Positions 1 to 8,936 of a stretch of DNA of 64,000 nucleotides are shown here, in pieces. Position 1 is the stretch's first letter. Each line of letters opens with the position of its first letter. The notes below the pieces were generated by a model that was not told where the DNA came from, did not search any database, and saw only the letters and a program-made list of their open reading frames with translations. The DNA lies in NCBI RefSeq assembly GCF_040545475.1, contig NZ_JBEPMA010000004.1, positions 119,480 to 183,479 on the forward strand, in the 5' to 3' direction. The DNA comes from Peptoniphilus_A olsenii (GTDB taxonomy: Bacteria > Bacillota > Clostridia > Tissierellales > Peptoniphilaceae). The translations under genes and the position numbers were made by a program.

Positions 1-138
1 AAGATTAAATTTGGCAAGCCTATGTCTGATTATAAATATAATGAAAAGATTAAAGAAGAAAGAGCTTTTCTAATTGAAAAATTAAAAAACGAATCATATA
101 GCGAAATAAATTCACAAGGTGACTACGAAGAGGAATAA
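1..138 (+). CDS. 3' end of a gene, probably RNA polymerase omega subunit (partial)
   Basis: Only the last 45 codons are present, in frame 1, ending in TAA at 136-138. The visible tail begins KIKFGKPMSDYKYNEK and ends in an acidic stretch (GDYEEE). A 'GKIxF'-like segment near the C-terminus and the position directly before coaBC fit the omega subunit gene rpoZ, which precedes coaBC in many Firmicutes; that is context-based inference. A PlsC-type acyltransferase tail (also often 'FGKP') is an alternative. The coaBC ribosome-binding site lies inside the last codons, so the two are probably co-transcribed. Confidence 0.45.
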   Translation, partial: KIKFGKPMSDYKYNEKIKEERAFLIEKLKNESYSEINSQGDYEEE

Positions 139-139
139 A

Positions 140-1333
140 ATGTTAAAAAACAAAAATATTCTACTGGGTGTTACTGGAGGTATTGCGGCTTATAAATCTC
201 CTGGAATTTGTAGCCTTTTGAGAAAACAAGGAGCAGAAGTAAAAGTAGTAATGACTGAAAATGCTACTAAATTTGTGACACCCCTAACTTTTCAAACTAT
301 GTCGAACAATGTGTGTCATTTAGAAATGTTTAATCAGCTGTTTAATATGGATGTTGAACACATTTCTCTTGCTAAATGGGCAGATATAATAGTTATTGCT
401 CCAGCAACTGCCAATGTTATTGGAAAATTTGCAAATGGGATATCAGATGATATGCTCACGACAATCCTTATGGCTTCAAGATGTCCAGTGATGATTGCTC
501 CAGGTATGAATACGGTAATGCTAAACTCGAAAGCTAACCAAAATAACTTGGATATTCTAAAAGAACGTGGAGTAATTGTTTTAGATACTGCTACTGATAT
601 ACTTGCATGCAATGATTATGGAAGTGGCAAAATGCTGGAACCAAAAGAAATTGTTAATGAGATTGATACAGCTCTTGCAAAAAAAGATTTGAAAGGCAAA
701 AATATCGTGATAACTGCGGGTCCTACTATTGAGCCGCTCGATCCAGTGAGGTATTTGACAAATCATTCTTCTGGCAAAATGGGCTATGCTTTAGCTGAAA
801 ATGCTAAAAAACGTGGGGCTAAAGTTACTCTCATTTCAGGTCCAACTACTATACAAGTGCCTAAGGTAGATAATTTTGTTTCTGTAAAAACTACAAGAGA
901 TATGTTTGAAGCTGTTGGTGAATTTTTTGATAAGGCAGATGTATTAATAAAATCAGCTGCGCCTGCGGATTACCGCCCAAAACATTATTCGGATGAGAAA
1001 ATTAAAAAAACTGCACAGGGTGATTTAGATAATATTGAAATGGAAAAAAATCCAGATATCGCTCTTCATTATGGTGCATTGAAGAAAAATCAGATAATTG
1101 TAGGATTTGCAGCAGAATCTACAAATATTTATCAATACGCAAAAGAAAAGTTGGATAAAAAGAATTTTGATATGATAGTAGTAAATAATATTAAGAAAGA
1201 AGGTGCTGGTTTTGGCACTGACACGAATATTGTTTCAATTATCGATAAAAACAGTACAACTGATTTAGAAATAATGAGTAAAAAAGAACTTGCAAATGAA
1301 ATTTTAGACAGAGTACAAAAACTTATGAGCTAG
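140..1333 (+). CDS. coaBC: Bifunctional phosphopantothenoylcysteine decarboxylase / phosphopantothenate-cysteine ligase
   Basis: Makes 4'-phosphopantetheine from 4'-phosphopantothenate and cysteine in two steps of CoA synthesis. The N-terminal flavoprotein half (about residues 1-180) shows GVTGGIAAYK, the decarboxylase histidine in VEHISLAKWAD, the PGMNTVM segment and the ACNDYGSGKM substrate-binding flap. The C-terminal CoaB half shows ITAGPTIEPLDPVRYLTNHSSGKMG and SAAPADYRP. At 397 residues it is full length. A GTG at 119 is in frame, but the ATG at 140 has a GAAGAGG ribosome-binding site 7 nt upstream and starts where the family starts. It lies 1 nt after the preceding stop. Confidence 0.95.
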   Translation: MLKNKNILLGVTGGIAAYKSPGICSLLRKQGAEVKVVMTENATKFVTPLTFQTMSNNVCHLEMFNQLFNMDVEHISLAKWADIIVIAPATANVIGKFANGISDDMLTTILMASRCPVMIAPGMNTVMLNSKANQNNLDILKERGVIVLDTATDILACNDYGSGKMLEPKEIVNEIDTALAKKDLKGKNIVITAGPTIEPLDPVRYLTNHSSGKMGYALAENAKKRGAKVTLISGPTTIQVPKVDNFVSVKTTRDMFEAVGEFFDKADVLIKSAAPADYRPKHYSDEKIKKTAQGDLDNIEMEKNPDIALHYGALKKNQIIVGFAAESTNIYQYAKEKLDKKNFDMIVVNNIKKEGAGFGTDTNIVSIIDKNSTTDLEIMSKKELANEILDRVQKLMS

Positions 1334-1350
1334 AGAAATCTAGCTCTTTT
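1327..1350 (+). terminator. Hairpin terminator overlapping the coaBC stop codon
   Basis: GAGCTAGA and TCTAGCTC form a perfect 8-bp stem closed by a GAAA tetraloop, followed by TTTT. The 5' arm contains the TAG stop of coaBC, so translation to the end of coaBC would mask it. It lies only 13 nt before the priA start and may attenuate read-through rather than end the operon. Confidence 0.6.
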
Positions 1351-1362
1351 GTAGGTGAAGAG

Positions 1363-3708
1363 ATGTTTGTTGATATTTTTATTGAAAATAATTTTCAAAA
1401 AATAGATTCTTTATATACATATATTGCTGATAGTGATATGAATATTGGAGTTGGAAAAAGAGTCCTCGTTAGTTTTGGAAATAGCTACAGAGTGGGGATT
1501 ATTTTAAAAACATATAAAGACTATAAAGGAAATTATTTAAATAAATTAAAGAAAATTGAAAAAGTATTAGATGATGAACCTATAATTTCAGATGATTTAA
1601 TAGAACTTGGATTATGGATGAAGGATAGATATTTAGTAGGTTATTCAAAAGCATTTGCTCCTATTTTGCCGCCTGGTAATTTGCAGAAAATTAAAAAAAA
1701 GATTGAAATTATCAAATATCCATCAGGTGATGATCTTAAAAAATTAAACTCAATTAATTTAAATACTTTTTATGAAGATTTAGAAGACAATGAAAAAAAT
1801 ATAATTGCCGGTCTAAGAAAGAAAAATTATATAAAATATAAATATTTGCCTATAACAGAAATCAAACCTAAAATGCTAAATTTTATTAAGATATCTAAAA
1901 ATATTGATTTAAAATTGATGGAAGATTTGACAGATAAACAGATACAGGTTTTTAATTATATTAAGGATAAATCTCAAGTATCAAGGAAAGAATTGATGCA
2001 AAATCTTCAGATTTCTTACTCGCCAATTAAAACATTAATTGAAAGAGGACTAATAGAAGAGTTCAAAAAAGAAGTTTCTAGGACTCCACAAACTGTAAGA
2101 ACAATTAGTAACTCACACAGGCTAAATGAGGAGCAACAAAGGGCATATAAAAACATTCTCAAAACCAAGAAAGAAGTTTCGCTTCTATATGGTCTCACAG
2201 GAAGTGGAAAAACTGAGGTTTATTTACATCTTGTAAAAAGAGTTATAGAGCAAGGTGGGGATGTAATAGTTTTAGTTCCAGAGATTGGACTTACCCCGCA
2301 AATGATAGATAGATTTAAAAATAGATTTGGAAATAAAGTAGCCATCATACATTCAAAATTATCTTCAGGTGAAAGATATGATGAATATAGAAAAGTCTTA
2401 AATGGAGAAGTAAATATAGTAGTAGGTGTGAGATCTGCGGTATTTGTACCATTTAAAAATTTGAAGATGATTATCATAGATGAATCTCACGATTCTTCAT
2501 ATAGTTTTCATGATAATTTAAAGTATGACACTATTGAAGTTGCAATAATGAGAATGAAAAATAAAGGTAAAGTTCTTTTAGGTTCTGCAACCCCTTCAAT
2601 TGAAAGCTATTTTTGTGCAGAAAAAAACATTTATAATTTACAAACTTTAAAAAATAGAGCCACTAAAGGGGCAGTTCTGCCAAAGACTACAATAGTAGAT
2701 ATGCGAGATGAGTTAATCAAAGGAAATATCTCCATATTTAGTAAAGAATTACAGGATTCAATTAATCAAAAACTCAAAGATAAAGAACAAATTATCCTAT
2801 TTTTAAATAGGAGAGGTTTTTCGAATTTTATATCTTGCAGATCTTGTGGCGAGGTTATAAAATGTGATAATTGCGATATATCTATGACTTATCATAAATC
2901 TAAATCAAGGTTAATTTGTCATTATTGCGGAAGTACAAAGCTATTGCCACATAAATGTCCAAGCTGTGGATCAAAATTTATTAAGCAATTTGGGATAGGA
3001 ACCCAAAAAGTTGAAGAAGAAGTTAAAAAATTATTTCCAAATGCTAGAGTTTTGAGAATGGACAGAGACACTACCTCAAAGAAAAATTCTTATGATAAAT
3101 TTTATAAGAATATAAAGGATGGTAAAGCTGATATAATTGTAGGAACACAAATGATTTCCAAAGGTTTTGATTTTGAAAATGTAACATTAGTTGGTATAAT
3201 AGCTGCTGATTTATCTATGTATGTTTCTGACTATAGAGCTACAGAGAATACATTTCAATTGATAACGCAAGTATCAGGTAGAGCAGGTAGAGCTTCAAAA
3301 AAAGGCGAGGTTATAATACAGACTTATAATCCGACAAGTGATGTAATTAAATTTTCTGCTCAAGGCGATTTTGAAGATTTTTATGATTATGAGCTTTCTG
3401 AAAGGAAACTTTATGAATATCCTCCTTTTACAAAACTAATAGATATTGAAGTTTCTTCAATTGATGAAAATTTATCTTATAAATGGACAGATAAGATATT
3501 AAAACTAATTGGCGAAAACTCTAAAGGTATTAATATCAAAGTTACAAATTTGATAAAAATGCCGAAAATAAAACAAAGATATAAAACAAAATTTACTATA
3601 AAGATAAGCCCCAAAGAGCTTACTTTGTTACTTGACATATTAAATCGGGTAATAATAAATAGTAAAATAAAAGATGAATTAAAAGTATATTTAAATATAG
3701 AATTTTAA
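1363..3708 (+). CDS. priA: Primosomal protein N' (replication restart helicase PriA)
   Basis: 3'-to-5' DNA helicase that recognises stalled forks and reloads the replisome. The 781 residues carry the N-terminal DNA-binding region, Walker A in LLYGLTGSGKTEVYL (about residue 275), a DESHD motif II where DEEHD is usual, eight cysteines in four CxxC pairs (CRSC, CDNC, CHYC, CPSC) that bind two zinc ions, and helicase motifs GTQMISKGFDF and QVSGRAGR. The start ATG follows AGGTGAAGAG. It sits between coaBC and def, the usual place in Firmicutes, and is full length. Confidence 0.96.
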   Translation: MFVDIFIENNFQKIDSLYTYIADSDMNIGVGKRVLVSFGNSYRVGIILKTYKDYKGNYLNKLKKIEKVLDDEPIISDDLIELGLWMKDRYLVGYSKAFAPILPPGNLQKIKKKIEIIKYPSGDDLKKLNSINLNTFYEDLEDNEKNIIAGLRKKNYIKYKYLPITEIKPKMLNFIKISKNIDLKLMEDLTDKQIQVFNYIKDKSQVSRKELMQNLQISYSPIKTLIERGLIEEFKKEVSRTPQTVRTISNSHRLNEEQQRAYKNILKTKKEVSLLYGLTGSGKTEVYLHLVKRVIEQGGDVIVLVPEIGLTPQMIDRFKNRFGNKVAIIHSKLSSGERYDEYRKVLNGEVNIVVGVRSAVFVPFKNLKMIIIDESHDSSYSFHDNLKYDTIEVAIMRMKNKGKVLLGSATPSIESYFCAEKNIYNLQTLKNRATKGAVLPKTTIVDMRDELIKGNISIFSKELQDSINQKLKDKEQIILFLNRRGFSNFISCRSCGEVIKCDNCDISMTYHKSKSRLICHYCGSTKLLPHKCPSCGSKFIKQFGIGTQKVEEEVKKLFPNARVLRMDRDTTSKKNSYDKFYKNIKDGKADIIVGTQMISKGFDFENVTLVGIIAADLSMYVSDYRATENTFQLITQVSGRAGRASKKGEVIIQTYNPTSDVIKFSAQGDFEDFYDYELSERKLYEYPPFTKLIDIEVSSIDENLSYKWTDKILKLIGENSKGINIKVTNLIKMPKIKQRYKTKFTIKISPKELTLLLDILNRVIINSKIKDELKVYLNIEF

Positions 3709-3717
3709 GGTGATAAA

Positions 3718-4197
3718 ATGGCAAAAAGAGTAATAAGAACTGATTCTGACCCTCTTTTAAGAAAAACTTCAAAAGAGGTTTCTAAATTTGACGATAGATT
3801 AAAAATATTAATTGATGATATGTTTGAAACTATGGATGAAGCACCAGGAGTTGGATTGGCAGCTCCTCAAGTTGGCATTCTTAAAAGAGTTATTGTAGTA
3901 GATGACAGAGAAGAAGAAAATAGAAAACGAATGTGTATGATAAACCCTGTAATAACTCGTAAAGAAGGGGAAGATTGCGATATAGAAGGTTGTCTTTCAG
4001 TTCCGTTAAAACAAGGTAGTGTTAAGAGAGCCACAGATATTGATGTAGAATATATGAATCTTCAGGGCGAAAAGAAAAGTTTAAATGCAAGAGATTATTT
4101 TGCTAGAATTATTCAGCATGAAGTTGATCATTTAGATGGTATACTTTTTACAGACAAAGCTATAGACATATATATTCCAAAAGAGGCTAAGCGATGA
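3718..4197 (+). CDS. def: Peptide deformylase
   Basis: Removes the N-formyl group from nascent proteins. All three metal-site motifs are present: GVGLAAPQVG, EGCLSVP (metal-binding Cys) and HEVDHLDG (two metal-binding His and the catalytic Glu). The 159-residue length is normal. The gene overlaps fmt by 4 nt (ATGA), pairing the enzymes that remove and add the formyl group. The ribosome-binding site is AAGGTGATAAAATG. Confidence 0.96.
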   Translation: MAKRVIRTDSDPLLRKTSKEVSKFDDRLKILIDDMFETMDEAPGVGLAAPQVGILKRVIVVDDREEENRKRMCMINPVITRKEGEDCDIEGCLSVPLKQGSVKRATDIDVEYMNLQGEKKSLNARDYFARIIQHEVDHLDGILFTDKAIDIYIPKEAKR

Positions 4198-5120
4198 AAT
4201 TTATATTTATGGGTACTCCTGAGTTTGCTGTACCAATTTTAGAACGACTTAATAATCTAGGCGAAATTTCTCTAGTTGTTTCTCAAGAAGATAAGAGAAA
4301 AGGCAGAGGTAAAAAGATTAAAGAGACACCAGTTAAACTAAAGGCTCAGAAACTAGGTCTCGAAGTTTATCAGCCAGCAGATATCAATTCAGAAGAATCA
4401 ATTCTGAAATTAAAATCTCAAGAAGCAGATATCATTGTGGTTGTTGCTTATGGCCAGATATTAAATGATGAGATACTAAAGCTTGGTAAGAAATATATAG
4501 TAAATGTGCATGCGTCTTTATTGCCTAAACTAAGAGGTGCTGCTCCTATCAACAGAGCTATAATAGAGGGTTTTGAAAAAACAGGTGTTAGTTTAATGCA
4601 AGTAGAAAAAGGACTTGATAGTGGCGGAGTAAGTCATGTTAAAGAAATTTATATTGATGATATGAATGCAGGTCAGTTAGAGCATAAACTATCTATGCTT
4701 GGTGCTGATTTACTCGAAGAATTCATTAAGGAAGCAGAATTAGAAAAAATAAATTTCATACCTCAAGATGATAGCCAAAAAACTTATGCTGAAAAGATTG
4801 ATAAAAACACATTAAAATTAGATTTTAATAATAAATCTAAAGATTTAGTCAACCAAATTCGTGGTTTAAGCCCAAAATATGGAGCAAGATTTTTCTACAA
4901 AGATAAGCTATTTAAAATATATCGGGCTGAGATTATCGAAGAAAATCGAGAAATTATGCCTGGAACTATATTAAAATCGAGCAATTCTTTTTTAATTAAG
5001 ACTTTAGATGCTGCTATTTCAGTCAAAGAAATACAAGCCCCTGGCAAGAAAGTAATGAATATTGAGGACTTTTTGAGAGGTAATTCTTTTGAAAAGGGAT
5101 ATTTAATAGGAGGCAACTAA
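4194..5120 (+). CDS. fmt: Methionyl-tRNA formyltransferase
   Basis: Transfers a formyl group from 10-formyl-tetrahydrofolate to Met-tRNA(fMet) for translation initiation. The N-terminal catalytic domain starts MKFIFMGTPEFAVPIL, includes VNVHASLLPKLRGAAPI with the Asn-His-(Asp) active site, and is followed by an OB-like C-terminal domain. It has 308 residues, normal for the family. It overlaps def by 4 nt and is followed 1 nt later by the metallopeptidase gene, so translational coupling is likely. Confidence 0.95.
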   Translation: MKFIFMGTPEFAVPILERLNNLGEISLVVSQEDKRKGRGKKIKETPVKLKAQKLGLEVYQPADINSEESILKLKSQEADIIVVVAYGQILNDEILKLGKKYIVNVHASLLPKLRGAAPINRAIIEGFEKTGVSLMQVEKGLDSGGVSHVKEIYIDDMNAGQLEHKLSMLGADLLEEFIKEAELEKINFIPQDDSQKTYAEKIDKNTLKLDFNNKSKDLVNQIRGLSPKYGARFFYKDKLFKIYRAEIIEENREIMPGTILKSSNSFLIKTLDAAISVKEIQAPGKKVMNIEDFLRGNSFEKGYLIGGN

Positions 5121-5121
5121 A

Positions 5122-5814
5122 ATGTATGGATATAATGGTTTTTATGGATTTAATTATTTGATTTATATTTTACCTGGTATACTTCTAGCTATGTATGCTC
5201 AAGCCAAAATTAGTTCTGCATATAATAAATATAGAAAAGTTTCAGCTTCAACTTATATGACAGGAGCTGAGGCTGCAAGAGAAATATTAGACAGAAATGG
5301 GCTAACTGATGTTACAATAAGAAAAATAAATGGCACTTTGACAGATCATTATGATCCTAGGAATAAAACTTTGAACTTATCTGATGATGTGTACAGAAAT
5401 AGTTCTATATCTTCAATTTCTATAGCTGCTCATGAGGTGGGTCATGCTCTGCAACATGCACAAGGATATGTACCTCTTAAAATTAGGGCAACTTTAGTAC
5501 CTTTGGCAAACTTAGGAACACAGCTCAGTTATATTTTTATTATTTTAGGCTTTATATTTTCTATATTTTGGATAAAATTAGGGGTAAGTTTGTTCTTTTT
5601 TGCTGTTTTATTTCAAATAGTTACTTTGCCAGTAGAATACAATGCTTCAAACAGAGCAAAAAGAGAACTAGCCAATGGAATATTAGCTGAAGAAGACCTA
5701 AAAGGGACGGAAAAAGTATTAAGTGCAGCTGCGCTAACTTATTTAGCTGCAACTTTAGTGGCAATTGGTCAATTTTTAAGACTACTAAGTATTTTTGGTG
5801 GTAGAAGAGATTGA
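5122..5814 (+). CDS. Membrane zinc metallopeptidase of the YugP type
   Basis: Neutral zinc metallopeptidase-like membrane protein. It shows an N-terminal membrane segment (about residues 8-26), the HEVGHALQHA zinc/catalytic motif (about residues 106-115), and two hydrophobic stretches around 130-175 plus one near the C-terminus. Length (230) matches the YugP family. Its substrate is unknown; the family sits between fmt and rsmB in many Clostridia. It overlaps rsmB by 4 nt. Confidence 0.85.
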   Translation: MYGYNGFYGFNYLIYILPGILLAMYAQAKISSAYNKYRKVSASTYMTGAEAAREILDRNGLTDVTIRKINGTLTDHYDPRNKTLNLSDDVYRNSSISSISIAAHEVGHALQHAQGYVPLKIRATLVPLANLGTQLSYIFIILGFIFSIFWIKLGVSLFFFAVLFQIVTLPVEYNASNRAKRELANGILAEEDLKGTEKVLSAAALTYLAATLVAIGQFLRLLSIFGGRRD

Positions 5815-7124
5815 AAAAGACTACTAGAGAAAAAGCTTTGTTAATTCTAAATGATGTATTTTATAAAGGTGCTTTTTTAGAAGAACAATTAGAAATATTA
5901 AAACAATCTAAGTTAGATAACAGGGACTACACCTTTATTCGTGAAATTACTACTGGCGTAGTACGAAATAGAACGTATTTAGATTATGTTATAAAAACTA
6001 ATTCTAAGATTAAATTTAATAAAATTCACAAGATAATTTTAACTATACTAGAAATGGCAATATATCAGATGTTTTTTTTAGATAGAGTTCCAAATTATTC
6101 GATAGTTTCTGAATCGGTAGAATTAGCTAAGATTTATGGCAATCGTGGTTCTGTTGGTTTTGTAAATGGAATATTAAGAGCTATATCTAAAAATAATGAA
6201 ATGCCACAAGTCAAAATAAAAGACAGTATAGATAATTTAAGCACATATTATTCGCACCCTAAGTTTTATACTGATTTTTTTTATAATAATTATTCAGAGG
6301 ATTTTGCTAAAAAGTTGCTAAAGGCCAATAATCAAATCCCTCCCTTTACGATTAGAATAAATACTATAAAAACTGATAGAGAAAGCTTCATAAAAAAGCT
6401 TTTAGAAGAGGGTTTTAGTTATGAAGAAACTCCGTATAAATTTGCTCTAAATATAAAGAATCCTGAAGGAATAATAGATAGTTTGCTATTTAAAGAAGGA
6501 TATTTTTATGTTCAAGATTTAGCTTCTATCTTGGTTTCAGTTTATTTAAATCCTACACCTAACTCGCAGGTTTTGGATTTATGTGCAGCTCCTGGAGGGA
6601 AAAGCACACATTTATCTGCTTTGATGGGAAATACTGGTCAGATAGTAGCTTGCGACAAGAATAAAGCTAAGATTAATATTATTAAAAGTAATGCTAGTAG
6701 ACTAGGAGTAACAAATATAATTACAAAAGTCAATGACGCACAAGTTAATAATGATAATTTTGTGAATAAATTTGATTATTGTCTAGTAGATGCTCCCTGC
6801 TCAGCTATAGGTTTATATCGCAAGAAACCAGATATAAAATGGAATAAAGATATTGCTGATATTAAACAATTATCTGAAATCCAATTAGAAATATTAGAAA
6901 ATGCCAAAAACTATATTAAAACTGGTGGAATTTTATTATATTCTACTTGTTCTGTTTCTAAAATTGAAAATGAAGATGTAATAACACAATTTTTGAAGAA
7001 TAATTCAAATTTTGTGATAAAAAAAATTGAGAATAAAGATACTTATAAAATGTTTCCTCATATTAATAATAGTGATGGATTTTCAATGACTATGCTCGTA
7101 AAAAATAGTCAAAGACTTTCTTAA
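5811..7124 (+). CDS. rsmB: 16S rRNA (cytosine-967-C5)-methyltransferase
   Basis: Methylates C967 of 16S rRNA. The N-terminal NusB-like RNA-binding domain (about 1-140) is followed by the NOL1/NOP2/Sun methyltransferase domain with the SAM motif LDLCAAPGGKSTH, the DAPCSAIG motif and the catalytic cysteine in YSTCSVSK. There are 437 residues. The start is a TTG inside the TTGA overlap with the metallopeptidase stop. An ATG start is absent at the expected position, so TTG is the best choice. Confidence 0.93.
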   Translation: MKKTTREKALLILNDVFYKGAFLEEQLEILKQSKLDNRDYTFIREITTGVVRNRTYLDYVIKTNSKIKFNKIHKIILTILEMAIYQMFFLDRVPNYSIVSESVELAKIYGNRGSVGFVNGILRAISKNNEMPQVKIKDSIDNLSTYYSHPKFYTDFFYNNYSEDFAKKLLKANNQIPPFTIRINTIKTDRESFIKKLLEEGFSYEETPYKFALNIKNPEGIIDSLLFKEGYFYVQDLASILVSVYLNPTPNSQVLDLCAAPGGKSTHLSALMGNTGQIVACDKNKAKINIIKSNASRLGVTNIITKVNDAQVNNDNFVNKFDYCLVDAPCSAIGLYRKKPDIKWNKDIADIKQLSEIQLEILENAKNYIKTGGILLYSTCSVSKIENEDVITQFLKNNSNFVIKKIENKDTYKMFPHINNSDGFSMTMLVKNSQRLS

Positions 7125-7157
7125 TTTTTACATTTTTGTTTCTATTGTTTATAGTTC

Positions 7158-7168
7158 AGTGGTATAAT
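7158..7168 (+). promoter_or_regulatory. Extended -10 promoter before rlmN
   Basis: A TG-G-TATAAT extended -10 (TATAAT at 7163-7168) lies 22 nt before the rlmN start in the 66-nt gap after rsmB. No good -35 is present at 17 nt. It probably starts the rlmN-prpC-prkC-rsgA-rpe-thiN transcript. Confidence 0.55.
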
Positions 7169-7190
7169 ATATGGGATTATAGGTGATTAA

Positions 7191-8207
7191 ATGGATTTAA
7201 ATTCTATGTATATAGATGAATTACGCGATTTTTTTGTTTCCAAAGGCGAAAAATCATTTAGAGGCAATCAGCTATTTACATTTTTGCATGATAAAAAAAG
7301 AATTGATATCGAAAATTCAAATTTATCAGCAAAAGCTTTAGAAATTATAAAGAATGAGAAAATTACAACAATTGAAATATATAAAATGTATTCGTCTGAA
7401 ATTGACGAGACAAGAAAAATGCTTTTCAAATTAGAAGATGATAATCTAATAGAAGGCGTATTGATGAAATACAAATTTGGTTATTCTCAGTGCATATCCA
7501 CACAAGTGGGTTGTAAAATGAGTTGTGGTTTTTGTGCTTCAACAAAAGATGGAGTTATCAGAAATTTGAGTGCTTCTGAGATGTTAGGTCAAATCTACGC
7601 TGTTGAAAATCATTTCAATATTACAATTAGTAATGTTATACTTATGGGTAGTGGAGAACCTTTAGATAATTATGATGAAGTTATTCGATTTATCAGACTA
7701 CTCCATGATGAAAAAGGACACAATCTTAGCTATAGGAATATTACTTTATCTACTTGTGGTTTAGCTGATAAAATCAGGGATTTAGCAGATGAGGATATTC
7801 CTATTAATTTAGCTGTTAGTTTACATCAGACCAATGACACTGATAGATCTAAACTGATGCCTATAAACAGAAAATTCAACTTGGAAGCTTTAAAAAAAGC
7901 ATTGATATATTATCAAGATAAGACGAATAATAGAATAACTTTTGAATATACCTTAATCGAAGGACAAAATGATAAAGATTCTAATGTTAAAGAATTAAAA
8001 ATTTTTACGCATGGTTTGAAAACTCATATAAATTTAATTCCACTTAATCCTATAGAAGAATTTAATGAAAAAAGACCTAATTCTTTTGGAATTCAAACTT
8101 TTAAGAATAAATTAGAAAATGAAAATATGAATGTAACTATTAGAAGAGAGTTAGGTTCAGACATTAGCGCTTCATGTGGACAACTAAGGCGCAGAGTCAA
8201 GAGGTGA
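7191..8207 (+). CDS. rlmN: 23S rRNA/tRNA adenine-C2 methyltransferase (radical SAM)
   Basis: Methylates A2503 of 23S rRNA and A37 of some tRNAs by radical SAM chemistry. The CxxxCxxC cluster motif is CKMSCGFCAS (about residues 104-113), followed by ILMGSGEPLDNYD. The C-terminal GSDISASCGQL segment contains the second catalytic cysteine. There are 338 residues. It is followed at 5 nt by prpC, an order conserved in Firmicutes. Confidence 0.95.
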   Translation: MDLNSMYIDELRDFFVSKGEKSFRGNQLFTFLHDKKRIDIENSNLSAKALEIIKNEKITTIEIYKMYSSEIDETRKMLFKLEDDNLIEGVLMKYKFGYSQCISTQVGCKMSCGFCASTKDGVIRNLSASEMLGQIYAVENHFNITISNVILMGSGEPLDNYDEVIRFIRLLHDEKGHNLSYRNITLSTCGLADKIRDLADEDIPINLAVSLHQTNDTDRSKLMPINRKFNLEALKKALIYYQDKTNNRITFEYTLIEGQNDKDSNVKELKIFTHGLKTHINLIPLNPIEEFNEKRPNSFGIQTFKNKLENENMNVTIRRELGSDISASCGQLRRRVKR

Positions 8208-8212
8208 AATTT

Positions 8213-8929
8213 ATGAAAGTAGTTTATGCTACAAATGTGGGCAACTACAGGAAAAATAATGAAGATAGTTATTATGTAGATTCTTCAAAGAAGCTATTTG
8301 TTTTGGCAGATGGAATGGGAGGACATTTAGCTGGCGAAACCGCTTCTACTATGGCTACTGAAATAATTGCCAAAGATTTTGAAAAATTACCCATAAATCC
8401 TAAGATTGAGGATATAATGGACATGACAGTTGAATCAATTAAAGATGCTAATTTAGAAATCTTTACAAAATCTAAAAATATAGATGATTTTAGAGGTATG
8501 GGAACAACTGTATCAATGGGCTATATATTGAAAGATACATTTATATACTCTAATGTAGGAGATTCAAGAATTTACTCAATTAAAGAGAATATTGAACAGT
8601 TAACTAGAGATGATTCTTTCGTCAACTATTTATTGGAAATAGGCGAAATTACTGAAGACGAAGCTAAAGTTCATCCCAAGAAAAATGTACTTACTAGGGC
8701 TTTAGGTACAAATGATGATGTTGATGTTTTAGTTAATAACTTAAAATTAGCTGAAAATGAAATTATTCTTTTGTGCTCTGATGGTCTTACTAATATGGTT
8801 TCAGATAATGAAATATATAAAATTGTAAAAAATAATTCACCGGAAATCGCTCGAGATAAATTATTAGAACTTGCATTAAAGAATGGTGGAATGGATAATA
8901 TTACATTTATTTTAATATATAACGAGTAG
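8213..8929 (+). CDS. prpC: PP2C-family Ser/Thr protein phosphatase
   Basis: Metal-dependent phosphatase that reverses PrkC phosphorylation. PP2C motifs appear in order: NYRKNNEDSYYVD, FVLADGMGGHLAGE, GMGTTVSM, NVGDSRIYSI, LLCSDGLTNMVSD and DNITFILI. It has 238 residues. An upstream in-frame ATG at 8174 lies inside rlmN; the ATG at 8213 has AAGAGGTGAA upstream and begins with the family's usual MKVVYATNVG. It is paired with prkC 7 nt downstream. Confidence 0.95.
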   Translation: MKVVYATNVGNYRKNNEDSYYVDSSKKLFVLADGMGGHLAGETASTMATEIIAKDFEKLPINPKIEDIMDMTVESIKDANLEIFTKSKNIDDFRGMGTTVSMGYILKDTFIYSNVGDSRIYSIKENIEQLTRDDSFVNYLLEIGEITEDEAKVHPKKNVLTRALGTNDDVDVLVNNLKLAENEIILLCSDGLTNMVSDNEIYKIVKNNSPEIARDKLLELALKNGGMDNITFILIYNE

Positions 8930-8936
8930 GTGTGGC

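Noticed and set aside
334..612. Minus-strand open frame inside coaBC
   Set aside because: It lies wholly antisense to a well-supported gene, has no ribosome-binding site and no recognisable protein features.
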